A program made the translations under genes and the position numbers. This document shows positions 31,812 through 43,230 of a DNA stretch of 64,000 bases, one piece after another (position 1 is the first letter of the stretch; each line of letters starts with the position of its first letter). The notes below the pieces were generated by a model. It was not told the DNA's origin. It worked only from the letters and a program-made list of their open reading frames with translations, and searched no databases. Origin of the DNA: Nakataea oryzae (Eukaryota; Ascomycota; Sordariomycetes; Magnaporthales; Magnaporthaceae); contig PYSQ01000033.1 of the NCBI GenBank assembly GCA_003049435.1, forward strand, positions 61,184 through 125,183, given 5' to 3'.

Positions 31812-33742
31812 GCCCGCCCTCGGGCGCCATGTCGGCCAACCCCGACCGCCAGCAGCAGGGCCGCCCGGCGCAGCTGTCGCCGCGGCCCTCGGCCCTGCAC
31901 TCGCCGGGCCTGTCGTCGGGCCCGCGCACCCCGAACCGCGTGCGCTTCGACCTGACCCCGACCGTCGTCGACGACAACCCCGTCTTCGCGCAGCAGCAGC
32001 AGGCCCGTCGCCCGTCGGCCAATGGCGGCGGCGGCATGTTCCCCATGATATCCCCGTCGACGCGCGACAGCTTCGACAGCATGGACAGCTTCGATGTGGA
32101 CTCGGAGCCCGAGAACTCGGCCGGCGAGCAGCGCCGCCTGCTGCTGACCGAGATCGAGGCCCCCGCCGTCGCGCTGGCCAACAGCGGCCGCAGCTGGGGC
32201 AGCGAGCGGCGCGCGGCCCGGCGCGCCTCCTCCGAGAGCGGCTGGACCGAAGGCGACGATGACGACGACGAGGATGACGAGGCCGACGTCGGCGAACACC
32301 CGCACGACGGCCGGCCCAAGAGCGGGCTGCGGTCGGCCTTTATGAACATGGCCAACAGCATCATCGGGGCCGGCATCATCGGGCAGCCCTACGCCTTCAA
32401 GCAGGCGGGCCTGCTCGCGGGCGTGCTGCTGCTGGTCGGGCTCACCGTCGTGGTCGACTGGACCATCTGCCTCATCGTCATCAACAGCAAGCTGTCGGGC
32501 GCCAACAGCTTCCAGGGCACCGTCGAGCGCTGCTTCGGCCGCACGGGCCTGATCGCCATCAGCCTGGCCCAGTGGGCCTTTGCCTTTGGCGGCATGGTGG
32601 CCTTTGGCGTCATTGTCGGCGACAGCATCCCGCACGTCCTGCTGGCCATCTGGCCCAACCTGGCCGAGTACCCTCTCTTGGGCATGCTGGCGGACCGACG
32701 GGTCGTCATTGTCATATTCACCATGGGCGTCAGCTACCCGCTGTCGCTCTACAGGGACATCTCAAAGCTGGCCAAGGCGAGCACGCTCGCGCTCATCAGC
32801 ATGGGCGTCATCGTCGTCACGGTCGTTGTGCAGGGCGCGCTGACGCCCCGCGAGGCCAGGGGCTCCTTCACAACCCCGCTGCTCACGGTGAACTCGGGCA
32901 TCTCGCAGGCCGTCGGCGTGATTTCTTTTGGTACGATACTTGCCCCCCTCGGGCTTTTTTTTTCCTTCTTCTTTTACTGCATACAAAGACAAAAAGAAAA
33001 CAATACTAACACAAGCAACAACAACAACCCCACAGCCTTTGTCTGCCACCACAACTCTCTCCTCATCTACGGCTCCCTCAAGACGCCGACCATCGACCGC
33101 TTCGCGCGCGTGACGCACTACTCGACGGGCGTGTCGATGCTGGCCTGCCTGCTCATGGCGCTGGCCGGGTTCCTGACGTTTGGCGACAAGACGCTCGGCA
33201 ACGTGCTCAACAACTTCCCCTCGGACAACACCATGGTGACGGTGGCGCGGCTCTGCTTCGGCCTCAACATGCTCACGACGCTCCCGCTCGAGGCCTTTGT
33301 GTGCCGCGAGGTCATGATGAACTACTTTTGGCCGGCGCTGCCGGGCTTCAGTCTCCGCCTGCACGTCGCCCTCAGCACGGGGCTCGTCGTGTCGGCCATG
33401 CTGCTGAGCCTCATGACGTGCGACCTGGGCGTCATCTTTGAGCTCGTCGGCAGCACCTCGGCCTGCGCCATGGCCTACATCCTGCCCCCGCTGTGCTACA
33501 TCAAGCTCGCCACCCGCAGCTGGCGCACCTATGTGGCCATGGCCATTGTGGCCTTTGGCAGCGGCGTCATGGCCATCAGCCTGGTGCAGGCTGTGGGCAA
33601 GCTTGTCAGTGGTAAGTTTTTTTTTCTTTCCCTTTTTTGGGCAGTCCCGACCTTTCAGCTTGCTCCCCGTGTCAAGCTCCGCTGCTGACTTCTCGACTCT
33701 TGTTCCTCTACAGGCGAAGGGGGCAACGCGCAATGCATGTAG
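31643..33742 (+). CDS. AVT2: Vacuolar amino-acid transporter, AVT2-like (AAAP family)
   Basis: Three exons (31643-32930, 33036-33611, 33714-33742) give 630 residues. A long, disordered N-terminal tail (about 230 residues, with QQQQ, an acidic DDDDDEDDEADVGEH and Ser/Pro-rich parts) precedes a transporter core of about 11 membrane segments. The core begins AFMNMANSIIGAGIIGQPYA, the signature of Avt-type transporters, continues WTICLIVINSKLSGANSF and SYPLSLYRDISKLAK, and resumes after intron 1 with FVCHHNSLLIYGSL. Avt proteins move neutral amino acids across the vacuolar membrane using the proton gradient. Intron 1 (32931-33035) is 105 bases, a multiple of three without a stop, so its retention would still give a full frame. 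The last exon codes only nine residues. The AVT2 subtype rests on the NSIIGAGIIGQP signature and is less sure than the family. Confidence 0.88.
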
Positions 33743-35424
33743 AACAAGCGCCTTGGCCTTTTTTCTTTCTTTCTTATGTAACCCTAGGCACTGTAATGAC
33801 CAGCGATCCTTCGCATCACCATTATCTTCTCAGCTCTTCGCATTCTAGTTTTCTCTTTTTTTTCTTTCTTCTTATTATCTTGACTAGATCCTCTGCCTTG
33901 TCACTCGGACTGGCGTTTTGCAAGGTGTTTCAACAGCGGAGCAGACGGGGATGGAGGACGAGAAGGAAAAACAGCCAATAGACGGGGTTGGGAGGAGTTG
34001 GAAGCAACCTAAAGACAAGGGACATCTCTGTATGGGTAAAGACGTCACTCCCCGTTTACCAAACCCGGGGCTTGAATCAAACAAAAAGAAAAACTTGGAA
34101 TTTGCTCCAGCTCTTGGTCCTCCAAGGAATACCCTGGGCCTATGCTCGTCGCCTGCTCGCTTCAGCTTTGGCTTGACCAAAGCTCCGACTCGGCCATAAG
34201 CTCCAGGCAGATAACGGCGGCACGGCGAGGGCAGGCAAGGTGACCACTAAAAAGGCAGACAGATAAAGCCCACAGGCGCACCACCTCGACATGGGTCAGG
34301 CGGACGGATCGGATGGGGTGGGTTGGTCAGCCCACACATAGCCTCCGCCCCTTCCGATGCCCGCCTCCCACCCCCAGTGCCGACGAGAGGCATTTGATGT
34401 GGGCGGGCGGGAACCTTGCGCTGCTGCTGCTGTTGTTGTTGCTGCTGCTCCCGCCACAGCCCCGCATCCGTAGTCTGTCTGTCCGCCCGTCCGTCCGTCC
34501 GCCGTCTGCATGCCTGCCAGGTCTGTCTGCCTTTGGCCAAGGCATGTGCGCGGGCGTGCGTACATCATAAGTGACGAGTCGGTGCGGCCAGCTGGGTTGG
34601 AGTATGTGTCCCTCGTTCGGCGCACGCAAGGAGGGTGGGTGGGGTTAGCGGGCGGATGTGGGGGAGCAGCAGCAGCAGCAACAGCCCAGAACCCCATCAC
34701 CGAGCTATATACAGTAGTAGGTACATACAGTAGCTACTATTGCGCAGCCGCCCTTGGGGGCGGGCAAGCTCCAGTCGTACACATGACACGACTTATGACG
34801 ACGCCCTCTGCTTGATTCGGGAGGGGGAGAGAGAGGGGTGGGCAGGGAGGCGAGGCCGGTGAAGACGCCTGGGCCCCCAGGTAGGCCAGATACATACTTA
34901 ACCTGTTGTACATGGGCAAAGTAGCCCGGCTGAGGCGAGGCTGTTTGAATGATCCCCATCTCGGGTAGCCGTGCGAACCTTGGCCTGGCGGTCGGACGAA
35001 TCTCTGGACAAGCAGCCCGAGGCAGCAGCAACGGCTGCCTGGCAGTACCTATGTACATAGCTACACAGACAGGTCCTGTCTTGATCAAGCGGGCTTTGGG
35101 CGAGGATAGATAGCCCAGGCTTGTCCAGTACGACAAACAGGAAAAAAAAACAATGCTGCACTTTTATCTCTCGCCTGTAAAAAGAAACAACCGGGTCAAG
35201 TGCGCATGACAGCTCCTGCCCGCCCGCCCCGGTGGATAAGGCAGGGCAGGGCAGGCAGTGAAGTCTAGGCAGTTGCTTTGATTGGAAACGGACGCGCCCA
35301 GATTGGCAGGCAGCCAGCCCCAGCAGGGAGGCGAACGGCCCGCCTGGCGCCCGCCCCAGAAGTCATCTGCTCCCTTTTCTTTTTTCTGTTCGTCGGCCTC
35401 GCGCGGGCAGCAGCAGCAGCAGCA

Positions 35425-35453
35425 GGGGGGNNNNNNNNNNNNGGGGGGGGGGG
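35425..35453. repeat. G homopolymer containing a 12-base gap of n
   Basis: Six or more G on the left, twelve n (35431-35442), eleven G on the right, directly after a CAG repeat. The true length is unknown. Such runs stop sequencing polymerases and may fold as G-quadruplexes. Confidence 0.8.
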
Positions 35454-35759
35454 ATCCTCATGTTCGATCCGCCGCACGCACGCACCCCAGCGAGAACAGC
35501 AGATGGCCGGCCTCCCCCTCCCTCCGCCCCTCCGCCCAAACCAAAAAAGAAGGGGTCCATATCATGTAGCAAAGGGCCAAGCCAGGATCCATGAGACATT
35601 CGCGCCGCCGCCCCCCTCCTCCCCGCTCCTGCGCGTGCCCGGCCCACGCCTTTAGCTCCTCTCGCTAGGTTTGTCGCGGGCGTATCGCGTGCATCCCAGG
35701 TGTCCCCTTGGAGCCTTTTTGTTGTAGCGGTGGTGGTGGTGGTGAGCCCCGGAAAGAAG

Positions 35760-35766
35760 TATTTAA
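35760..35766 (+). promoter_or_regulatory. TATA-like element of the metallothionein-like gene
   Basis: TATTTAA, about 140 bases upstream of the ATG at 35903, followed by a C/T-rich stretch and an A/C-rich leader (ccaacaaacaaaaacaagc), the usual layout of strongly expressed fungal genes. Confidence 0.4.
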
Positions 35767-35902
35767 GTCGACCCCGCATCGTCCGACTTGCCTTGGTCCT
35801 TCTCTTGTGCTCCCTCATCTTCGACCAAAACGACAGACACACTACTCGCACAAGCCAAAGCGAAGCCTCCAACAAACAAAAACAAGCACTCATCCGCCCA
35901 AC

Positions 35903-36215
35903 ATGCACAACTCTGCCTGCCCCAAGTGCGGTGCCGCCTCGGACGGCGAATCCAAGACGTGCGGCTCCTGCGGAGCTGTAAGCCCTCCCCTCCCAATCTC
36001 GTCCCCCTATTCCTCCTTCTTACACGTGCACCACGGCCACATGTCGTGTCCAGCCCTGCCCGCTCCTTTTCCCCTATTCGTGCCTATCCCTCTCCGCTCC
36101 GTGGCGAGGGGTCTATTCTGCCTGATGCTTTCCCCGCTGATGGGATGAGACGGTTGCTGACTGTGCCCGCCCTTTCTCCTCGTCCGTCTTTTGCGAGCAG
36201 AGCTGCCCCGCCTAA
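35903..36215 (+). CDS. Small cysteine-rich metallothionein-like protein (29 residues)
   Basis: Two exons, 35903-35977 and 36201-36215, separated by a 223-base intron (gtaagc ... gcgagcag), give 29 residues. Exon 1 codes MHNSACPKCGAASDGESKTC followed by GSCGA; exon 2 adds SCPA and a stop. Five cysteines lie in CPKC, CGSC and a final CP, with no aromatic residue, small spacers and a short length, all typical of fungal metallothioneins that bind Cu(I) or Zn(II). The phase is 0 on both sides. Supporting context: a TATA-like box about 140 bases upstream, a C/T-rich then A-rich leader typical of highly expressed genes, and no competing frame. It is too short for ordinary gene finding. Alternatives: only a longer exon 2 by another acceptor, or a chance frame. 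I favour a real gene; the metal is unknown. Confidence 0.62.
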
Positions 36216-37603
36216 GCAAGCCCAAGCTGGCGGAAACAGAAACCACATGGATGGGAGGAGAGACCGGAGCAGGCTTGAGAGGGCATGATGATGTGTCTAC
36301 GGGGTCTCGACTGGCCTGGCCTTTTTGTCAACGGCTGCTTGTTGCCAACGATTCAAGCATCTGATCAAGTAGCATCTTTTATCAGCCGGACGAATCCGAC
36401 CCAATCTTTTCCCTCACCGGCGTCGCCCTCTATGCTGCCTCTTATTTGACAAGCCATTTGCTGGTTGCTCAAGAGCGGACTTGAAACCCGCGTGTGCTTT
36501 TCCAGCCTGAGATGAACCATCATCCATCATGGCTCGTAATTCACGCCGAACCAGGACCTATGCTTGTCTGTTTCATCGTGACCGCGTACCCCATCATATA
36601 TCATCATGCCGAGTGGGAATCGTGGGCAAGGGCGAACAGCCACGACTACTATCAAGAACAACAGCAGGATAAGTGTTACACAAAATGATGCAGATCCAGC
36701 GGAAAGCAAGTTGGCCAACCAGACAGTGCGGAAAAAAAAGAAAACGCAATTTATGATATAAAAATTCTGTCCCGAGCAGTCGGCCGGCCACTTTGACCAA
36801 ACTTCCCAAAGCAAAGATATTGCCAAACAACACTCTTCTCCCCCCCCTCCACTTCCACTCCCTCGAGGCTGAGACAGGCTTGCCCGAGTTGCTTCTTATT
36901 CGACAGTGTTTGTGGCCAAGTAACTCGAGGGAACAAGCCACATGGCAGTTGCGACTATACACTCCTCCTGCCCAGTCTGCTGTCCTGACCCGCATGTACT
37001 CTGCATCTTCTTCCACGCCCTCCTCTCCCTGGTTCCCTACCAGTCTGTCTTCTGACTCAGGGCTCGCCGTCGTTTAGATGCGAGAAAGATTTGTGCTGCC
37101 TTGCCGTAATCAAAGGGAGATTATGAAAGTGTATATCGCCCCCAAGCCCTCAGCATGTGCGCTGGAGGCCCCCGACCCGTAGCTTGTACGCGTCCTGTCT
37201 CGTGTGGCACGATATAGGGCGGTGGCGCAGGCCAACGGGGCTCGGGGTGTGTCAAGGATGGAAAAAAAAGAACAAGCAGAACTCCACTCAAGAACGGGAA
37301 AACAAGAAATAAGGAAAAAAGAAAACGAAAAAAAGGGTAACAGGACCGTACTCCACCCAAACCCCCTTGGACCCCCCTCCAAGGACCTTCGCATGCTTCC
37401 CCACGTTGTTCCATTGCCTTGGCAAACGGAACGACTTCAGCAGAGAGAAAGATCGGTGGCGAGCAGAGCATGGCGTGTGCTAACCTGATGGTAGATTTCG
37501 GGGATATCATACAGACGGCGGAGGGGCCTTTCGCAAAAGGAGAACAAGGATTTCGACGCAGGGATTAATGGGCGACCCGGGTATTGCTAGTAACCAAGCT
37601 CGC
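36216..37603. other. Intergenic between the metallothionein-like gene and RHO1
   Basis: Convergent 3' regions. No coding frame with a recognisable domain, no RNA gene. A-rich tracts at 37260-37345. Confidence 0.4.
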
Positions 37604-39035
37604 TTAGAGGATCAGGCACTTCTTCTTCTTGGCCTTGCCGCGCGACAGCAGGGCCGCTCGTGTGGCATGCTCGAACACCTCGCGGACACCCTCGTTGGTC
37701 TTGGCCGAGCACTCGAGGTACTTGTAGGCCCCGATCTTCTTCTTGATCTCCTCACCCTGTGAATCAGAAAAAGGTTGGTCAGTACGCATTCCTTCTCGGT
37801 ATTTGGGATTATTGGAAATCATGGCTAGGGCGGTCGCTAGACGAAAGCAGCCATTTGTGCGCATGCGAAACTTACATCCTCGGGCGAGACGGGCTTCTGG
37901 CTGGTCTTGCGGAGCTCCTCGATCGTCTTCTGGTCGTAACGGAGATCCTTCTTGCAGCCGACCAGGATGATGGGCAGGCCGGAGCAGAAGTGCAGAACCT
38001 CGGAGATCCACTACAAAGGGGAGAAAGCAAGCACAAGGTTAGCAAGGATCGGCACATTCACACCGACACATGGCATCGGAAGAGGTCAGGGAAATGAGGG
38101 TCTCGGCCCGGCATGGAATCAGTACCTTCTCCTGGACGTTGTCAAGCGAATCCGGGGAGTCGATGGCGAAGCAGATCAGGATGACGTGGGAGTCAGGGTA
38201 GGACAGGGGACGGAGACGGTCGTAATCCTCCTGGCCAGCCGTATCCCATAGCGCCAACTCGACGTGCTTGCCATCGACCTCGACGTCGGCAACATAGTTC
38301 TCGAAGACGGTGGGGACGTAGACCTGCAAAGTAAAAGCGTGTCAGAGTCGCTGGCCAAATCGGTGCATTATCCAGGCGTGCACGCGCATGTGCATCGTTT
38401 CCGAAATGTATGCGGAGTATTTTTCTCGACGCCCTTTTGCCATCGCTCGATGGGAACGACGATAGCAGAGGGCGTCGAGAGGGTAGTCGAAGGCTTGGCG
38501 ACGTGCGGTTGGTTGGCAGCAAGAACCAGCCACGCCCGCCTTGGCGAGCTGCAGGGGCCAATCGTAAAGTGTTTCGGAAAAGATGACGACGAAGACGTGA
38601 ACCACGACGGTCCGCCCGAGCAAGGAGCCGGTCCGTAGGAGCATCAAAAAAACGTACCTCAGGGAAAGTGCCCTTGGAGAAGACACTGCAACGAGCGAGT
38701 TAGCAAGGAGTACGTGCCAATGGGATAGTGGATTGATTCCAAGGGGGCGTGGGATGAGGGTTGTCTCGTGTGTAGCAGGGCAAAGACCGCCGAAAGGGAA
38801 CATTCGCGGCGGCTGATTGAGCATAACGTGCTCAATGTGGCGCCTTTGTTCGACGATGCGCTGCGAGCCACAGGAGACTCGGCCCGTCTCGCTCGTGCTT
38901 TTGATTCCTGGGGACATGGACAAAGGGACAGGCGGAGAGGCAAAGACCGGCGAGGGCGCAGACGTACATCAACAAACAGGTTTTACCGCAGGCACCGTCA
39001 CCGACGATGACAAGCTTGCGGCGGATCTCAGCCAT
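37604..39035 (-). CDS. RHO1: Rho1 small GTPase
   Basis: Five exons (39035-38968, 38685-38658, 38323-38126, 38010-37876, 37756-37604) give 193 residues, the normal Rho1 length. Visible motifs: P-loop GDGACGKT; effector loop TVFENYVADVEV; DTAGQEDYDRLRPLSYPDSH (G3/switch II); GCKKDL (G4); ECSAKT (G5); a polybasic KAKKKK and a CaaX box CLIL ending in Leu, which directs geranylgeranylation and plasma-membrane attachment. Rho1 is the essential regulator of beta-1,3-glucan synthase, protein kinase C and the cell-wall integrity MAP-kinase cascade. The 28-base second exon (VFSKGTFPE) is confirmed by phase on both sides. The start ATG lies directly before AEIRRKLVIV, as in other fungal Rho1 proteins. 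It is divergent from MRPL40 across 2.6 kb. Confidence 0.97.
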
Positions 39036-41632
39036 GATTGCTGGTGCGCGACACGGCCACTTGGACTGGAGAGGCTGGTTTGTCGGGTTGCAGGAGCGGC
39101 GGCCGCTTTGAGAGGAGATGGGGGAGAGCAAGAGGATGTGCGGGAAAAGCGGCCGTGGAATTAAATAGCCAGGCCGAGATGATGCACGGTGGTTTGCTGA
39201 AGAAAAGAGGAGGGAGAGGCAGGGCCGATTGGGGGTGGCTCTGGCTGGTTTGACGTTGAGGAAGGACTGGAAGGGAAGGGAAGTTAGCTGGAAGCGAAGG
39301 GTGACAAAGATTTGGGTCCTGGCCTGGCCCGCGCTCCTTGGTCGCTGGGCTGGGGGCACTGGGGGGGTGGCCGGCACAGCAGCCCAGACAGGATTGACGG
39401 GAGGCACCTCCAATCTGGGCTGCGGGTGCACGCAAATGGACTGGGGCGGGCTGCCGCCTGGCTGGCTGGCTGGCTGGCTGCTGGGGCAATGGGCAGGCAC
39501 TCACCCAAGTTAGGGCCCTTTTTTTTCTGCCTCTTTCCTTTTCGCGGGCGGACGTGCTTGATTTCCTGAGGCATCCAACCGGGGATGCAGCCACTCACGG
39601 GCGCCCGTTCGCCAGGGGAGTGGGGTGGCCCTGTTGCCAGCAACAACCAGACCTTCAGGGGGCTGACAGCGGGCTGATGCCGCTGGGCCAAGCGCTGGAA
39701 CACACCCCGACCAGGGAGGGATTAACTTCGTGCAATCATGGAAGCACCGCCGTGCACCCGTTCGCCGGGGGGCCTACAGGGCGCTGCAGCCTCTACGGAG
39801 CTTTCGCTTTCACACAGGACGCACAGGACACACAGGACGCACAGAACACACAGGCAGCAGCCGCCTGCACAGCCGTCGGTCCTAGCTGGAGTTCTGGTAG
39901 AGAGGGGGGAGCAGCGCCCAGGTCTGGCCAGCTGGTGCTTTGTGGCTGGCGCTGGTGCTGGCACTTGAGGAGGCGCTGCACGCTGCGGGCATTCATCTCG
40001 GTTGCGCGAGCAACAGCACGACGTGACAGGACAGCACAAGACATAACGTCTCCCTCCCATTTGGCGCCTGCTGCACGCATGTCCGTTTGCACAAAAACCA
40101 GAAGCAGCAGACAGCCGCCTCCACTGGGAGAAGCCCGGAGGTTCGGCCAGCGGACCCTTTTACAGCTAGATTAGCTCGCTCGATCGCTTGATTGACGGTC
40201 CTGACGGTCCTCGCATGGGCCCTCTTTTTTTCTTCCTCTCGCGCAGCCGGCGGCACACAACGGGATCGGCAACGCTGCACGCTCTTATGCAGTTCACATC
40301 TCTTAAAATGATGTTCGGGGGAGGCAGGCGGAGCCAGCCCGCCAAACCATGGAACCTCTGCCAGACACTGCCGGGCCAGGGTAACATGGCAATACCAGCA
40401 ACAGAGGCTCCCGCCAACCGGAGAACGCGCGGCTACCGTCGTAACGGGGCATGATATATGGAGAATGGCCGGGCCCAGCAATGGTGTCGATACGAAATGG
40501 AAGTCTCGCTCGCAAGGTCCCGTGGCCGGGACTGTGGGCGTGCACAAAAAAAAAGTCCTAGATTGCCTGGTACGTACCCCGTTGGAGGGACCCTGGTTCC
40601 GGGCTTCCTGACGCCATGATAGGACTTCCGCGCCTCCAGGGGCTTGGCGCAGCGGCGGCGGCCAGCCACAGGAAATAGATGCGGCACATTGAACGCACTC
40701 GTCTTCTTGGGGCACCAGCAGCACGAGATTGGCCTCTCCATTACGAGGAATTGCTCGGGTTGGCCGCCTGGCCCTTTGTTCCCAGCCCGCGTTTGTTGGT
40801 TCGCAGGCCGTGCCAATCACGCCCGCTGGTTGGTGCCCAAAGGCGATTTATGCCATCATCGATGCTCGCCGCGAGCCGCCAGCCCTGCCTATGCCGACTC
40901 GTGCATGTGTCAGCCCGGCCAGTTGTGCAGCGCAGCGTTTGGCCTTCTGTTGATCTTGCAGCGTTAATATTTGCAGCTCGGCTAGCCCGGGCTTTGTCCC
41001 ATTGTAGCCTCGTTTCTCGTTTGCTCCTTTACTGGCGAAGGCGGTCAGCTCCATGGGCGCACGCAGCTAGCCCGCGAGCCCTTGTCCTTTCTTACTTTTG
41101 GCCCAACCGTCCCAGAGGAGCCCCCTGGGCTTGGCCCAAACCCGGGATTCACCGATTCTTCGTAAGCGCCTAGATACGCCTCGATTGGCCGTTTGATTTT
41201 CCCAGCAAGCAACGGGGGCCGGACTGTTTCTTTGTTCGTTGCATCATGCGAACAAAAAGAAAAGCCGGACGAGGTTAGCACGTGCTCTCGTGTGCTCTTG
41301 CCATTTTGGCGCACGGTCCATTTCAGAGTACCGCCCCACCGACCCCCGCCCAATTGGCCACTGGGGCTGCACAGCGGAATGACCCGCTTTGGGATGAGGG
41401 ATGGAAGAATTCAAGCTGGAGCTTCAGAAATTGCTTCGGCGATAGGAGACGACGACGAGATATCGTGTGAGGGGAGCTTCCACCACGCCCACCGAGCTGC
41501 CGCCCTCTCCGGTTGCGAGAACGAACAGGGCCCGAGAAGCCCTTCACCACAGCGCGCGAGAAGAGGAGGCGGGGGCTGAAGCTTCCAGGAAATAAAACCC
41601 CCCACAGGGAAGGAGAAAAAAGCCCCCTCAAA
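39036..41632. other. Intergenic between divergent RHO1 and MRPL40
   Basis: 2.6 kb holding both promoters. Contains (GGCT)n at 39459-39480, a 9-base tandem repeat at 39813-39857 and a short GACGGTCCT repeat near 40196-40213. No supported gene in either strand; long frames here lack any domain. Confidence 0.4.
39813..39857 (+). repeat. Nine-base tandem repeat (CACAGGACG-type), about five copies
   Basis: Consecutive units CACAGGACG, CACAGGACA, CACAGGACG, CACAGAACA, CACAGGCAG. A minisatellite in the RHO1/MRPL40 intergenic region, likely variable in copy number; its units are too short and directly adjacent to be a CRISPR array. Confidence 0.75.
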
Positions 41633-42962
41633 ATGGAGATGCTCGCGCGCCGGACGGCCATGGCCGAGCGCCAGGCCGCGCGCCGGCTCGCCAAGCGCGT
41701 AAAGCAGGAAGAACGACCGCTCCGCTACCCCTCCCGGGAACTGCGCCAGGAGACGACGTACCGGCTGGCCATGGCGCGCGTGGCCCGGCGCGAGGACTGG
41801 CACCTGGGGCCCCTTGCCCCGCGCCGCGACGTCGGCGACGCGCTGGGCCAGTCGCTGCCCCGGACCAAGAAGCCGCTCTACAATGAGGGGCAGGCCCGCA
41901 TCACGGGCAAGAAGCCCGAGCTGCCGACCTGGGGAAGCATCGACAGGGAGGCCGCCAACCTGGGCTTCAAGCCCCTCGACTGGCAGCTCGAGGAGCGCTG
42001 GGCCTGGGCGGGCGGCAAAAAGTACCCCAGCCTCGTGGCCGGGGACCGCGTTGTTGTGCTCGACGGGGCCTGGAACGGCCAGATTGGGGTGGTCCAGAGC
42101 GTCGAGGAGGAGCAGGGCACATGCAAGATTGAGGGGATCGGCATGGTGAGTGCTCCCGGTTATTGCTAGCAGAAGTGGTGGGAGAGCGAGCGAGAACGAA
42201 AACAAAAGAAACCGTAGCGCGAGAAGCAGAAACCAGCCTACTGACTCTTCTCTCTTCTCCCCTCCCGCGCAGGTAAACGTCACCGTCCCCGAGTTCCTGC
42301 GCACAAAGACAGGCGGCGCCAGCACGTCCCAGTTCCAGTCCAGCATCCCCGTCTCGGCCGTGCGGCTGGTGCACCCGGTCAATGACCCCCTGACGGGCGA
42401 GACGCGCGACGTCATCATCAAGCAGCTCGTCGCCGTCGACTACATGTACGACCGGCCGACGGGTCGCCGCGAGTGGAACCGCCTGGTGCCGGGCCTCAAC
42501 CTCCTGATCCCCTGGCCCGACCGCGGCCCCGAGAACCACGAGGACCAGGCGTGCGACACGCTGCGCATCGAGGTCGAGAAGAAGACCTTTGTGCCGACCC
42601 TGTCGATCCCGCCCATGCCGGCCCAGGTCATCGACGAGCTCCGGAACCGCTTCTCAAAGTTCAGGACCAGGCACACGGAAGAGTACATCGCCGAGAAGCA
42701 GGCCGAGATCGACGCCAAGAAGAAGCGCGCCGGCATGGCCGACTTGATGCTCACGCCCGTACAGGAGTACAACAAGATGCAGAGGGAGATCAGGGCCGCG
42801 GCGCCCCCGCCGGTGCTGACCAACGACATGCTGGCCAAGATCGGCGAGGTCATGGCCAGAAACAGGAGCAAGGCGCAAGCCAACGTGGAGCAGTTCCAGG
42901 CCATCTCTGCTCCTCTCCCGGCAGACCTGCCGCCCGCCGAGAGCCAACCGCCCCCATCATAG
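41633..42962 (+). CDS. MRPL40: Mitochondrial ribosomal protein MRPL40 (uL24m)
   Basis: Two exons (41633-42145, 42273-42962; gtgagt...gcgcag) give 400 residues. The N terminus is basic and poor in acids (MEMLARRTAMAERQAARRLA), consistent with a mitochondrial targeting sequence. From about residue 135 there is a KOW motif, VAGDRVVVLDGAWNGQIGVV, the RNA-binding core of the uL24 family. After the intron come VNVTVPEFLRTKTGG, SIPVSAVRLVHPVND and a fungal-specific extension (RNRFSKFRTRHTEEYIAEKQ) as in yeast Mrpl40, a component of the mitochondrial large subunit near the exit tunnel. The start was chosen at MEMLARR because the upstream frame is GC-rich leader. It is convergent with ELP1, 268 bases between stops. 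Confidence 0.92.
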
Positions 42963-43230
42963 GCGCTTATGCTGGTTTGCTGTACATAATCCTGTAAAAA
43001 TAACCTTCAAAATTGTCACGCCCTTGACGTTTCATATCTTGCTTGCAGCCTGGCCCACCGAAGTATCAGGATGTAGTGAGCTGTTTTTCGTACATGAAAA
43101 TGGTTATGAAAAGCAACGAAGCATTGATTCTATTTTTTCTTTCTCGTTTATCCTCTGGTTTCAGCCCCCGCCACATGAACGGCTCCCCCCTGCTGTGCTC
43201 AAGAGTCCTTAACCATCGCCTAGTCTCAGT

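Larger units (their letters stand above)
33743..35902. other. Intergenic with microsatellites and an assembly gap
   Basis: No supported gene. Low-complexity tracts: (CTG/TTG)n at 34421-34448, (GTCC)n-type at about 34474-34503, GCAGCA runs at 34668-34684 and 35408-35425, (TGG)n at 35729-35744. The gap at 35431-35442 sits in a G-run. The last 150 bases look like the promoter and leader of the metallothionein-like gene. Confidence 0.45.

Noticed and set aside
31688..33733. Long minus-strand frames (up to 323 codons) opposite AVT2
   Set aside because: His/Arg/Ala-rich shadow of the transporter reading frame, no domain.
39813..39857. CRISPR-like array
   Set aside because: Units are nine bases and directly adjacent with no spacers, and the genome is fungal.
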